Position numbers and translations under genes: made by a program. The notes below the pieces were generated by a model. The model worked only from the letters and a program-made list of their open reading frames with translations, had not been told where the DNA came from and searched no databases. This document shows positions 1 to 7,609 of a stretch of 30,596 bases of DNA, piece by piece. The DNA is from Candidatus Sigynarchaeota archaeon (lineage in GTDB: Archaea; Asgardarchaeota; Lokiarchaeia; Sigynarchaeales; Sigynarchaeaceae). The DNA is taken from positions 1-30,596 of the forward strand of contig JAUQYW010000380.1 in assembly GCA_030587525.1 (NCBI GenBank). Reading direction: 5' to 3'. Every line of letters begins with the position of its first letter. Position 1 is the first letter of the stretch.

Positions 1-724
1 CCAACTCGGCGGGCGGGTTCCCGTCATCGGCGGCGCGTCGGCAACAACTCCCGGCGCCCGCATCAAGCATGCCAACGCTGCCATCGACGCGGGTTGCGCT
101 GGTATTCTCGCAAGTATCCCTTACCAGGACGATGAGCAATATATGCGCGACGTGATGGCCCTCGCGAGGCTCGATCCCGGGTTTCTCATGCTGCAAGACT
201 GGTCGAGCACAGGTTACGGCGTGCCGGTGCCGCTGATCGTGAAATTATTCAAGGAAATCGATGCGTTCAAGGCGTTGAAAATCGAGGTGGTTCCTGCGGG
301 CGTGAAGTACTCGGAGGTCATCGAAGCGACCGGTGGCAAGCTGCACGTGTCCGGGGGCTGGGCGGTCATGCAGATGATCGAGGCGCTCGACCGCGGCGTC
401 CACGCCTTTATACCAACCGGCATGCACCACATCTACACGGAGATTTACGGCCTATATGCGAGCGGGAAGAGAAATGAGGCCAAGGACTTGTTCAACAAGA
501 TCGTGCCCGTGCTGGCATTTTCGAACCAGCATCTCGATATATCCATCCACTTCTTCAAGCGGCTGCTGTTCAAGCAAGGCATCTACGCGACGCCGCGCGT
601 GCGCCAGCCCATCCTCCCGTTCGACGAGGTTCATGAAAGAATCGCCACAGAATTGATCGATGCAGTCATCCTGTTGGAAAATAACATTAAGAACGAGGTG
701 CCAAACAAGGAATTATGGCTCTGA
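1..724 (+). CDS. DapA/N-acetylneuraminate lyase family aldolase (5' partial)
   Basis: The start lies left of the window; the first full codon is at base 2 and about 240 residues are visible. The reading frame opens with a typical DapA-family TIM-barrel stretch (RVPVIGGASATTPG, then a helix and AGILASIPYQ). The Schiff-base lysine of the family is probably the AAG at 305-307 in the context AGVKYSEVIEATGG. The C-terminal half (FIPTGMHHIYTEIY and the long helices after it) also fits dihydrodipicolinate synthase or N-acetylneuraminate lyase relatives. These enzymes cleave or form pyruvate-linked aldols. True DapA (lysine synthesis), KDG aldolase and sialic-acid lyase-like enzymes cannot be separated here because the N-terminal substrate loop is missing. 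Its last 10 bases overlap the downstream phosphatase, so the two are probably co-translated and may act on the same sugar acid. Confidence 0.85.
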   Translation, partial: QLGGRVPVIGGASATTPGARIKHANAAIDAGCAGILASIPYQDDEQYMRDVMALARLDPGFLMLQDWSSTGYGVPVPLIVKLFKEIDAFKALKIEVVPAGVKYSEVIEATGGKLHVSGGWAVMQMIEALDRGVHAFIPTGMHHIYTEIYGLYASGKRNEAKDLFNKIVPVLAFSNQHLDISIHFFKRLLFKQGIYATPRVRQPILPFDEVHERIATELIDAVILLENNIKNEVPNKELWL

Positions 725-1455
725 AAGCAATTTATATCGATTTTGACGGGTGCCTCTCTCCTGCGATTCCCGGAGTGACCCTTGACATTGATCTCGTCCA
801 CGTCATCCGTGACTTGAACAAGCGATCGCAAGATGTGCCTTTCGTCGCGATCAACTCCGGGCGCCCGGAATCGTTCATCGAGGCCCACGCGCAGGTTTTC
901 GACATCAAGAATTTCTGCGTGTTCGAGAACGGGGCCGGCATCTTCCGCTTCCCGTCCGAGACCATCGAGATGCACCTCGACCCGCGCATTCCCGAAACGA
1001 TCCACGAGGATTTCTTGGCTATGGTCAAGCTCGTGAAGGCCAAGTTCGGCATATCACGCCAACCGAACAAGGAATACAACTTGACTTACTTGTTCCCCGA
1101 GAAGGATCCTCGAATCAAGCAAGTCACGTCATTCCTGGACAAGCATATCATGAAAGATCATCTACCATATTACATCGACACGGGCATCAATTTCATCAAC
1201 GTGATTGTCGCTGGTACGAATAAAGGGACCGGCTTGCAGATGATCGTCGAGCACACGGGCATTGATCCGGCCGACATCGCGGGCATCGGCGACAGCAATT
1301 GCGACTGGGAATTCATGAAGTTTTGCGGGTTCACCGCATGCCCGTCCAACGCGTCTGATGACTTGAAAAAGAAAGTGAATTACGTGTCGCCGTTGCCCTA
1401 CGCCAAGGGAACTATAGACATCATCGAGCACATCCTCAAATCCCAGCCTCGGTGA
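715..1455 (+). CDS. HAD-superfamily (Cof/sugar-phosphate phosphatase type) hydrolase
   Basis: This 246-residue protein has all four HAD motifs: I, DFDGCLSP with D9 and D11; II, INSGRPES with S48; III, K170 in NKGTGLQ; IV, GIGDSNCDWEF with D193 and D197. The roughly 90-residue C2-type cap between motifs II and III places it with the Cof, sucrose-6-phosphate and phosphoglycolate phosphatase subfamily, which dephosphorylates sugar phosphates in the cytoplasm with Mg2+. The ATG at 715 lies inside the end of the aldolase gene (10-base overlap), so translational coupling is likely, and a phosphorylated sugar acid is the natural guess for substrate. The last 20 bases overlap the 3' end of the opposite-strand hydrolase. 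The fold assignment is firm; the substrate is unknown. Confidence 0.88.
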   Translation: MALKAIYIDFDGCLSPAIPGVTLDIDLVHVIRDLNKRSQDVPFVAINSGRPESFIEAHAQVFDIKNFCVFENGAGIFRFPSETIEMHLDPRIPETIHEDFLAMVKLVKAKFGISRQPNKEYNLTYLFPEKDPRIKQVTSFLDKHIMKDHLPYYIDTGINFINVIVAGTNKGTGLQMIVEHTGIDPADIAGIGDSNCDWEFMKFCGFTACPSNASDDLKKKVNYVSPLPYAKGTIDIIEHILKSQPR

Positions 1456-2443
1456 GCCACTCCAGGATCTTCATCGTGATGATGGTTTCTTGACCCCGCA
1501 ATTCGTGGTCGCCTTTCTCCAGCAATAAAATATGGTCGGGCGGCAGCTCCAAATCCGCGATGATCTTCGCGGAACTGTCCTCGAAGAGCACCAGCTTGTC
1601 GTCCTTGCAATGGACCAGCCGGACTTTCGCTCTCGCGTCGCCTGGTGGAAACATCTTGAAATAATATTTCGGCGATATCTTCTCGTCGAGCTTTCGCAGC
1701 TTGGCGAAGCTGATGAAGATGCGCAAGACATGCTTGGAAAACCATTCCTCGGAGAATGGCTTGCGTCCCCGTTTCGCTTCGATGAGGTCGACGAACGAGT
1801 AGTACGGGCTCATGGGGATGGCGAGCTTGACTCTGGGTTCCACGAGGCCCGACGTGAGGGTGGTTACACCACCGAGGCTATGGCCGATAGCGGCGATCCG
1901 AGTTGTATCCACGTCTGTCCGCGAGCACACGTAATCCACGATGCGGTGATAATCCGGGAGGACTCCGCGTTGCTCGTCGATGTACCAATCATCCTTTCTC
2001 GCTTTCTTGAATCGTTTCGCGCTGTCCCCGTGACCCCGGGCATCTGGCAGCACGACGATGTACCCGCGCATCGCAAGGGGCGCGGCCAGCCACGATAATC
2101 TCTTGCTATTCCCGCCGAGACCATGGTGGCATATTATGGCGGGGCATTTCTTTCCCTCGAATTTCGGATGCCTCACGACGCGGGCGACGAGGCTCCAGCC
2201 ATCAGCCATGGGCACGTCCACGGTTTCCTTGATCAAGAAAGAATTATCTAATAATTCTTCCCAATCACCACCAAGCATTCGCAAATATGCTATGACAAGC
2301 AACGTGCAAAGAATCGCGAAAATCACGAGCGAAGCAAGCAATAACCATGTCCATAGCATGCTTCCAAGCACCACGGCAATGACGAGACTGGCCACCTCCG
2401 CCGTCACCATGGCCAAGAACAATTTCACGTAATTCCAGTACAT
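1436..2443 (-). CDS. Membrane-anchored alpha/beta hydrolase
   Basis: The protein has 335 residues. Two hydrophobic helices (about 8-28 and 30-54) anchor it, followed by a complete alpha/beta hydrolase domain. The oxyanion-loop segment HHGLGGNSK comes near 106-114. The nucleophile elbow is GHSLGG with S189, the acid is in HCKDDKL (D281 or D282), and the catalytic histidine is H313 in KGDHEL. The family contains esterases, lipases, acyl-hydrolases and peptidases; the substrate cannot be read. The start is supported by a GGTGA-type site just upstream of the ATG at 2443. It is the last gene of a four-gene minus-strand group (4749 to 1436) and is related in architecture to the gene before it. The 3' end overlaps the convergent HAD gene by 20 bases. 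Confidence 0.85.
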   Translation of the reverse strand: MYWNYVKLFLAMVTAEVASLVIAVVLGSMLWTWLLLASLVIFAILCTLLVIAYLRMLGGDWEELLDNSFLIKETVDVPMADGWSLVARVVRHPKFEGKKCPAIICHHGLGGNSKRLSWLAAPLAMRGYIVVLPDARGHGDSAKRFKKARKDDWYIDEQRGVLPDYHRIVDYVCSRTDVDTTRIAAIGHSLGGVTTLTSGLVEPRVKLAIPMSPYYSFVDLIEAKRGRKPFSEEWFSKHVLRIFISFAKLRKLDEKISPKYYFKMFPPGDARAKVRLVHCKDDKLVLFEDSSAKIIADLELPPDHILLLEKGDHELRGQETIITMKILEWLTEAGI

Positions 2444-2510
2444 GTCGATTCACCGAGCAATGCTATCTATTGGGACGTGACGTGGTAAATACATAGCTTT
2501 GCCGGCGAGG

Positions 2511-3491
2511 TTACAACAAGTGCTGCCGAATCTTCCCAGCAATCCACCCGATGATCGTCTCTTGATGGACGGCCGAAAAATGTCCCCCTTTTTCAAAGAC
2601 GAGGCAGTTTTCCTCGGGCAAACGCAGCACGCCCTTCAATTTTATGAAGGCATCGAACGGGATCGCCGTATCATCCTTCGTATGGGTCAAGTAGACCCTC
2701 GCACTCAGTTTGGCATCATTGAACCGGGCGAATTGAGCGTGGTCGAGATTGATTATATCGTCCATGTCGAGCTTGATGAGCTTGCAATAGACCTTGAACC
2801 ACAAGGGCATGATTTTCTTCACCTTCTCTAACGCCTCCCGGTTCTCTATCAAGCCCGCGTTCTGTCCGATGATGAGATTGACCCTCTCGTCAGTGAAGCC
2901 TCCATAAACCGCGGTGATTGCCCCCAGGCTCCCGCCAAAAAGCCCGATATTCCTTGTATTGATATCAGCACGCGAGAGCACGTGGTCCATCATCTTGTGC
3001 AGCGCGAGGATCGATTTCATGGGCGATCGAATCTTCGAGGCTGAAGTCGAGCCATGCGATTTTCCTATGCTTCCCGGATGGTCAAATAGGAGCACCTTGA
3101 CACCGAACTTGACAAGTAGCGACCCCATGCCCATTAAGTCCTCGTGGCGACCACCGCCTCCAGTGAGCAAGATCATCAGCGGCGTTGTTTCATTAAAGTT
3201 CTTTGATGTCATGAGCTTCCCGTAGACATTATGGCCAAGCTCTTGCACGAACAGCGAGATTTCCTCGATGATGACCCCCGGGAATTCGATCTCGTGCACT
3301 GGATACAGCGATTGGAAAAATGCACCGAGATTCCAGAATAAAAATGCCCATGCGATGAATAATAATATCGAGCTAAGAAAATCGATCACCCCGAGAATGG
3401 TCAGCGGTAACGTGGTGGAAAGCCACTGGGAACTAATGTTACACCACAATCCCGGGATGAAGAGACACAAAAACACCAGGCTTTTTCTCAT
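2511..3491 (-). CDS. Membrane-anchored alpha/beta hydrolase (second copy)
   Basis: The protein has 326 residues. Hydrophobic segments cover about residues 3-20 and 27-56, so it is either two-helix anchored or has a signal anchor. The catalytic domain has the oxyanion glycine run LLTGGGGRHED, the nucleophile elbow FGGSLGA with S188, the acid in THTKDDTA (D273/D274) and the histidine H304 in KGGHFS. It resembles the next gene in plan and catalytic spacing but is clearly diverged, so this is an old duplication or two recruited lipase-like enzymes. A strong GGAGGA site lies before the ATG, 19 bases after the thioesterase stop, which fits one transcript. The likely role is membrane-associated ester hydrolysis; the substrate is unknown. 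Confidence 0.83.
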   Translation of the reverse strand: MRKSLVFLCLFIPGLWCNISSQWLSTTLPLTILGVIDFLSSILLFIAWAFLFWNLGAFFQSLYPVHEIEFPGVIIEEISLFVQELGHNVYGKLMTSKNFNETTPLMILLTGGGGRHEDLMGMGSLLVKFGVKVLLFDHPGSIGKSHGSTSASKIRSPMKSILALHKMMDHVLSRADINTRNIGLFGGSLGAITAVYGGFTDERVNLIIGQNAGLIENREALEKVKKIMPLWFKVYCKLIKLDMDDIINLDHAQFARFNDAKLSARVYLTHTKDDTAIPFDAFIKLKGVLRLPEENCLVFEKGGHFSAVHQETIIGWIAGKIRQHLL

Positions 3492-3510
3492 GACCGCAAA
3501 TCTCCTCCAA

Positions 3511-4017
3511 TCAGACCAGCTGCTTCGCGTAATCGGGCTCGTGGGTGGTCATGAGCAAGTTCGAGCTCGCCGTGGCGACGAGGTTCCCGTCCTTGTCCTT
3601 GAGCTCGGCGACGGCATGGACGATGCTGCGGCCCTCGCGCGTGATGTGCCCGTGGGATGTAACGTCCTCACCGACTTTCACCTTGCCGAGGTAATTCACG
3701 TTCATATCGATCGTGATGAGGAAGCCCTTGTAGCCGAGGGTCGCGGATGTCATTCCGATTATGTCGTCGAGCATGGCGCACTGCATCCCGCCGTGCAAGA
3801 GGCCGGTCGGATTGGCCATTTCCGGTCGCACGACCAGCTGGACTACCACGTCACCACGTTCGGCAGACACGATCTTGCCATTCAGCCATTTCGTCAATGG
3901 TGGCACTGGGAAGTCTTGCACGGGTTTGCCTTTGATGGCTTTGAAGATATCAAGGATCTTGGTTGACCTGGCAGCAATATCGTCTTTCGATTCCCGCTCC
4001 TTGCCCTTGTCTTGCAT
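3511..4017 (-). CDS. Hotdog-fold thioesterase (PaaI/YdiI-like)
   Basis: This 168-residue hotdog-fold protein has the family signature GLLHGGMQCAMLDD: H75-G76-G77 at the start of the central helix and D84 one turn and a half later. The following strands (ITIDMNVNYLGKVKVGEDV, then HGHITREGRSIVHAVAEL) complete the fold. PaaI/YdiI-type enzymes are cytoplasmic tetramers that hydrolyse acyl- or aryl-CoA thioesters. The N-terminal 45 residues are an extra charged segment not needed for the fold. It sits 30 bases after the MBL-fold hydrolase and 19 bases before the lipase-like gene, so it is the second gene of an operon of hydrolases. A link with the acyl-CoA ligase at 21172-22836 is only a guess. 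Confidence 0.87.
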   Translation of the reverse strand: MQDKGKERESKDDIAARSTKILDIFKAIKGKPVQDFPVPPLTKWLNGKIVSAERGDVVVQLVVRPEMANPTGLLHGGMQCAMLDDIIGMTSATLGYKGFLITIDMNVNYLGKVKVGEDVTSHGHITREGRSIVHAVAELKDKDGNLVATASSNLLMTTHEPDYAKQLV

Positions 4018-4047
4018 AGCGGATCTTGCACCTGAAAAAAGAAGGGA

Positions 4048-4749
4048 TTAAAAGTTGTTTTCCTTGAGATGCGAGGTGATGAACTCCTTGACCTTGTCCT
4101 TGCCCTGGTAAGCGCCGAAGTGGCCCTCGCACAAGATATCCGCGTTCAGGCCGAGAAGCATTTTCATTGACTTCGCCCAATCCTGGATGCTTGACTTGAA
4201 TTCATCCATGAAGGGGCCGTGAACGTCCTGGCCGAACAGCACCTTCTTACCGTCGTCGACGACGACCGCCGAGATCGAGCCAGGGGTATGGCCGGGCGTG
4301 TGGAGGAACGTGATCTTCGTGCCACCGAGCGTCATATCCTCGCTGTCCTTGGTCAGCATGACGTCGACCTTCACGGGCTTGTAAGTCTCGTGGTAAAACG
4401 AGGCAGCGGTCCTTCCTTCCGTGCCCTTGGCGCCCTCGATCGCGTCGGCATCCAGCTTGTGCGCGATGATTTTGGCTTCCTTGAAAATGTTCTTGAACTG
4501 CCACGCTGCACCGACGTGATCGAAGTGCGAATGCGTGATGACGATGTGCGAAATCTTGCCTGCAAAGCCTGCTTGTTTCAAGTTATTCATGATCGCCCCG
4601 CCATTCGACGTGCCCGTGTCGATCAAGCACACGTCCTTGTTCTGGAGGAAAATCGCGTAGACGCAGCAGTCGTTGATGCCCGATAACTGCCCGGACCCGA
4701 CCATGAAAACGTGCGTTGTGAGTTTGGATGGTGTTGGCATGTATTTCAT
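4048..4749 (-). CDS. MBL-fold metallo-hydrolase
   Basis: This 233-residue metallo-beta-lactamase-fold enzyme has a complete dinuclear metal site: HSHFDH (H73, H75, D77, H78), H154 in GHTPGS, D175 in LFGQDVHGPF and H210 in EGHFGAYQG. This arrangement is typical of glyoxalase-II-like and quorum-lactonase-like cytoplasmic hydrolases. The motifs do not identify the substrate, which could be a thioester, lactone or other ester. It is the first gene of the minus-strand hydrolase operon. The upstream region has a TATA-like T/A stretch around 4763-4772 and no clear ribosome-binding site, so the messenger may be nearly leaderless. ATG at 4749 and an in-frame ATG three codons later are both possible starts. 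Confidence 0.88.
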   Translation of the reverse strand: MKYMPTPSKLTTHVFMVGSGQLSGINDCCVYAIFLQNKDVCLIDTGTSNGGAIMNNLKQAGFAGKISHIVITHSHFDHVGAAWQFKNIFKEAKIIAHKLDADAIEGAKGTEGRTAASFYHETYKPVKVDVMLTKDSEDMTLGGTKITFLHTPGHTPGSISAVVVDDGKKVLFGQDVHGPFMDEFKSSIQDWAKSMKMLLGLNADILCEGHFGAYQGKDKVKEFITSHLKENNF

Positions 4750-4926
4750 CTTGCTTCATAGTAATAAGAATCTTCGCCCTTGCTGACAAAAACCCCGTTT
4801 TTGTGGATGGTTATTCCTTTTCATAATCGCCGTAAAGGCTGAGAATGGCGTTGTTTTCGACATCAATACCATTAAGTACTTGCTGCACAAATCACAGATT
4901 ATATTACGTAATTGAGGTTTAACCAC
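4750..4926. promoter_or_regulatory. Divergent promoter region
   Basis: This 177-base gap separates the MBL hydrolase (-) from the first seven-helix protein (+). For the plus-strand gene there are two TATA-like candidates: ATTAAGTA near 4871 and TTATATTA near 4900. A GAGGT ribosome-binding motif at 4914-4918 lies a suitable distance before the ATG at 4927. The first TATA candidate would leave that motif inside the messenger and is therefore preferred. No coding signal is seen in the gap. Confidence 0.4.
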
Positions 4927-5655
4927 ATGGACATCTTCGGTTTGCCAATTCCAGTCGGTTACGAAATCCCATTCTTCGCCACCCTCATCGTCATTGGCGT
5001 GAAGTTTTCCATCGCGGCGTTTCTCGGCCGGCGGGTCTACAAGCAATCCAAGACCCAGACCAAGCGCCGGTTGACCTTCATCGGCGCGGCATTCTTGCTG
5101 ATCTTGTGCCTCGGCATCTCGCGGTCGATCTACTTCTACTACGACTTTTTCCTCACGCAGTTCATACCGGCGAACCTGTTCATCAAACCGAACATCTATT
5201 ATTGGCAAGTCGCGACTTGCATCGCTGGGTATAGCGGTGCGTTCTTGCTCTTCGTGCTCGAGCGGGACATCTACCGGTTCAAGACGTGCTTGATCCCGAC
5301 CGGCGCCGTGATCGTCATCTCCACCATCCAGCTGCTGTATCCGGTCAACAATATGGACGATTTCCAGTTCGTGTCGACCATCGGCATCATTGGCACGCTC
5401 GGTATGCTCCTTGCGATCATCACCTTCATTTACCTGGCCATCAAGAGTTCTGGATTGTTGCGGAAAGTGTGCGTGGCCCTCATGATCGGCGTCTTCATTT
5501 ATGCGATCGCGGGTATGGCCATGAGCGAGAACATTCTCGGCGCGATCGATGCCGCGATTCCCGGCGCACGCGCGGTCGTGATCCTGCTGGTTCCCATTTT
5601 CAAGATCGTTGCCTTCACCATCATCACGTGGGGGGCCGTGAACTTCCAACTGTAA
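4927..5655 (+). CDS. Seven-helix integral membrane protein, tandem copy 1
   Basis: The protein has 242 residues and seven predicted membrane helices, no recognised family, and a paralogue directly downstream. The ATG at 4927 is chosen over the TTG five codons earlier because it follows a GAGGT ribosome-binding motif and because the protein then begins MDIFGLPIPVGYEIPF, colinear with MAVVFGLPIPDGYEIPF in copy 2. Other shared blocks are LSRSIYFYYDFFLTQF after helix 2, NIYYWQVATCIAGYSG at helix 3, and NNMDDFQFVSTIGIIG between helices 4 and 5. The conserved acidic and aromatic residues near helix ends suggest a ligand or ion site or a helix-packing motif rather than a plain anchor. No catalytic signature, rhodopsin retinal lysine context or GPCR DRY motif is seen. 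The function is unknown. Confidence 0.85.
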   Translation: MDIFGLPIPVGYEIPFFATLIVIGVKFSIAAFLGRRVYKQSKTQTKRRLTFIGAAFLLILCLGISRSIYFYYDFFLTQFIPANLFIKPNIYYWQVATCIAGYSGAFLLFVLERDIYRFKTCLIPTGAVIVISTIQLLYPVNNMDDFQFVSTIGIIGTLGMLLAIITFIYLAIKSSGLLRKVCVALMIGVFIYAIAGMAMSENILGAIDAAIPGARAVVILLVPIFKIVAFTIITWGAVNFQL

Positions 5656-5690
5656 CTTTCTAAAAATGCTCAAACAAAAGGTGCAAATAC

Positions 5691-6416
5691 ATGGCGGTTG
5701 TCTTTGGTTTACCTATCCCAGACGGATACGAAATTCCCTTCATATTAACCCTCATCATCCTGCTCGTCAAGCTGATCCTGTGCATCTTCCTTTCCTACAA
5801 GGTGGCAAAGAAACGAAAGGAGGAAAACGTCGTCGCAATTCAGTTCCTGTCGGGCGTGCTGTTCTTGATGCTCGTCTTGTTCCTCTCCCGGATCTTGTAC
5901 ATGATCTTCGATTTCTTCTTGACGAAGTTCGTCCAGGTGACATATCCTATTTTCCCAAATATCTGGTACTGGAAGACCGCCTCGCTCATTTCGGCGTACG
6001 GTATCGGGGTGCTGCTCTTGATCATCGACCGGCGCATCCTCCAGTTCAAGTTCAAGGGGATCTTCGCGATCATCGTCTTCGCCGCGGCGACGTTTCAATT
6101 CTTCTATCCCGTGTCCACCACGGATGACTTTCAATTCGTGTCGACGATCGGCGTGGTCGGGAGCATGGCGATGTTAGTGATCCCCATCTTGTTCTTCTGG
6201 ATCGGGGCAAAAACGCCCGGCTTGCGCAAGATCGCATTCTCGGTAGCCTTCGGCGCGATCATCTATGCCGTTGGCGGCAGCCTCGTGAGCGCTACCTTCA
6301 TCAATATTTTTATTGGTGTGGGGCTCACGCAAGACATGGTGTACGCCATTTCCATCGGAATGAAGGCTGTCGGGCTGGTCTTGATAACATACGGGGCCAC
6401 GCACTTCAGCATCTGA
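5691..6416 (+). CDS. Seven-helix integral membrane protein, tandem copy 2
   Basis: The protein has 241 residues, within one residue of copy 1, and has the same seven-helix plan and conserved blocks: FGLPIPDGYEIPF at the N-terminus, LSRILYMIFDFFLTKF, PNIWYWKTASLISAYG and TTDDFQFVSTIGVVG. An AAGGTG ribosome-binding motif precedes the ATG by a few bases, and the 35-base gap from copy 1 implies one transcript. The pair could form a heterodimer. The helices are separated by short basic cytoplasmic loops (for example YKVAKKRKEE after helix 1), which by the positive-inside rule puts the N-terminal GLPIP motif outside. The function is unknown. A hairpin with a T run follows the stop codon. Confidence 0.85.
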   Translation: MAVVFGLPIPDGYEIPFILTLIILLVKLILCIFLSYKVAKKRKEENVVAIQFLSGVLFLMLVLFLSRILYMIFDFFLTKFVQVTYPIFPNIWYWKTASLISAYGIGVLLLIIDRRILQFKFKGIFAIIVFAAATFQFFYPVSTTDDFQFVSTIGVVGSMAMLVIPILFFWIGAKTPGLRKIAFSVAFGAIIYAVGGSLVSATFINIFIGVGLTQDMVYAISIGMKAVGLVLITYGATHFSI

Positions 6417-6446
6417 TGCGGGGATACATATTTTCTCTATCTTGCA

Positions 6447-6465
6447 CGGGTTTTTTTAAAACCCG
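6447..6465 (+). terminator. Hairpin with T run after the seven-helix pair
   Basis: CGGGTTTT (6447-6454) pairs perfectly with AAAACCCG (6458-6465) across a TTT loop, and seven consecutive T residues run through 6451-6457. It lies 31 bases after the stop of membrane-protein copy 2 and before the Alba-like gene. A T-rich run is the usual archaeal termination signal; the hairpin may add stability to the message end. Confidence 0.5.
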
Positions 6466-6505
6466 CGATTCTTTCTCTCACACAAACGGAAACCGGGCTC
6501 GAAGC

Positions 6506-6793
6506 ATGCGCGAGATCACCATTTCGACGGCAGAAAATGAGGATTATCTCAAGGAGCTGGAAGCATTCCTCGTCGACCCATCGACGAAGCGATGTGTCTT
6601 GCTCGCGCACGCCAAGGCCATCACCCGGCTCGTGAACATCGCCCTCGAATTCAAGAATAAGCATTCCAAGGTCATCAACATCGATGATATTTCTATTGGC
6701 ACGGTTCGCGGCCTGTCCATGAAAAAAGAGACGACGAAAAACGTGAGCTTCATGAAGATCGTGCTCGTGAAGCGGGAAACGCTCAAGGAATGA
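6506..6793 (+). CDS. Alba-like nucleic-acid-binding protein (divergent)
   Basis: This is a 95-residue protein. Its second half follows the Alba pattern: a strand, LLAHAKAITRLVNIALEFKN in place of the usual ArGrAIsrAVDvaei helix, then VINIDDISIGT for the conserved IkIGT strand, and a last strand KIVLVKRE. Alba proteins bind DNA or RNA as dimers in archaea. The N-terminal half is unusual: the GKKP loop that carries the acetylated lysine pair and the first helix are replaced by an acidic segment (ENEDYLKELEAFL). It may therefore bind a different partner or RNA. ATG 6506 is preferred because the open frame upstream runs through the terminator hairpin. The alternative is an unrelated small alpha/beta protein; the match is by pattern only. 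Confidence 0.55.
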   Translation: MREITISTAENEDYLKELEAFLVDPSTKRCVLLAHAKAITRLVNIALEFKNKHSKVINIDDISIGTVRGLSMKKETTKNVSFMKIVLVKRETLKE

Positions 6794-7020
6794 CAAAACG
6801 TCCGGTATCCGCAAGATCCGGGTTCGCGTGCCGATGTTCTTGGCACGTGCTGGTGAAACTGCATCGCGAACATTTTTTAGGAATGCTTTGCTTGATGTGC
6901 ATGGCTCATACTAAACCGTGAACAAAGCAGGCTTTTTGCTCCAGAAAACCGAGTTAAACAACCTCCTTTTCGCACGAATAGCTTGTGGGCTTTAATTTCA
7001 AGTAGACAAGGTTTTAAATA
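6794..7020. other. Gap before the cold-shock gene
   Basis: This 227-base non-coding gap has no tRNA or clear repeat. A weak TATA-like CTTTAATTT lies near 6990-6998, about 27 bases before the next ATG, and AAGGTTTT precedes that ATG. The gap may hold the 5' leader of the cold-shock gene. Such leaders fold into thermosensors in bacteria, but no convincing structure was recognised here. Confidence 0.35.
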
Positions 7021-7371
7021 ATGCCACAAGAAGGCACAGTTAAGTGGTTTAATCGACGAAAGGGCTATGGGTTTATCACGCCTAAGGAAGGCGACAAGGA
7101 TATCTTCGTGCACCATTCGGGTATCGTCGTTGAAGAAGGCCAGTTTGCAAGTTTGGATGAAGGCGACCAAGTAGAATTCGATGTTAAGGACGGACAGAAA
7201 GGGCCGGAAGCAAGCAACGTGGTTGTAAAAGTCAAGGCTCCGCCGAAGGAACGCGAGGAGCGCGAAGACCGGGGTTCGCGTGGTTTCGGCGGCGGTTACG
7301 GTGGCCGCGGTGGCGATCGCGGCGGTGGCGACCGTGGTGGTGGCTCCCGTCCGTATAAACGCCGATATTGA
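7021..7371 (+). CDS. Cold-shock-domain protein with RGG-rich tail
   Basis: This 116-residue protein starts with a canonical cold-shock domain (1-72): GTVKWFNRRKGYGFI contains RNP1 (14-20), and DIFVHHSGI contains RNP2 (27-32). After a charged linker (KEREEREDRG) comes a Gly/Arg tail of about 30 residues with RGG and GGDRGG units, ending PYKRRY. The domain binds single-stranded RNA or DNA and acts as an RNA chaperone. RGG tails add low-specificity RNA binding and can drive condensation. Bacterial CspA proteins stop after the domain, whereas a CSD followed by a glycine-rich tail is the plan of plant cold-shock proteins. The gene is flanked by non-coding gaps on both sides and is probably transcribed alone. 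Confidence 0.93.
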   Translation: MPQEGTVKWFNRRKGYGFITPKEGDKDIFVHHSGIVVEEGQFASLDEGDQVEFDVKDGQKGPEASNVVVKVKAPPKEREEREDRGSRGFGGGYGGRGGDRGGGDRGGGSRPYKRRY

Positions 7372-7609
7372 ACAAGTTCATCAAAGTAGGAAAGTGATTT
7401 CCGGTTTTCCCCTTTTTTTCCTTCAACAGCAAGGGAAGGCGTCCCGTTTCTCGTTGATTGTAGAATAAACGCGAATATGAGTGAACACCCGTGAATTTAC
7501 TATGGACATAACCATCAAGGTTTTACTTGCCTCTGCCATGTAAGGTTGGATTACCTAGTTCCTCGTAGGTCGATTCCCCAAATAGTAGGGCTTTGTGAGG
7601 TATGCGAAA
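7372..7609. other. Gap after the cold-shock gene, with T-run terminator
   Basis: The gap is 238 bases. Seven T residues at 7413-7419 follow the cold-shock gene and are a likely archaeal terminator. The rest is A/T-rich and shows no tRNA, repeat or coding signal. A GTGAGG motif at 7595-7600 serves as the ribosome-binding site of the next gene. Confidence 0.45.

Noticed and set aside
4756..5673. A long minus-strand open frame of about 305 codons opposite the first seven-helix protein
   Set aside because: It is very rich in charged residues (Asp, Glu, Arg, His), as expected for the complement of a hydrophobic membrane gene. The plus-strand frame has a ribosome-binding site, a paralogue and clear helices.
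7530..7594. A tRNA-like stretch with GGTCGATTCC resembling a T loop
   Set aside because: The five-base stem around the loop does not pair and no acceptor or anticodon arm can be drawn.
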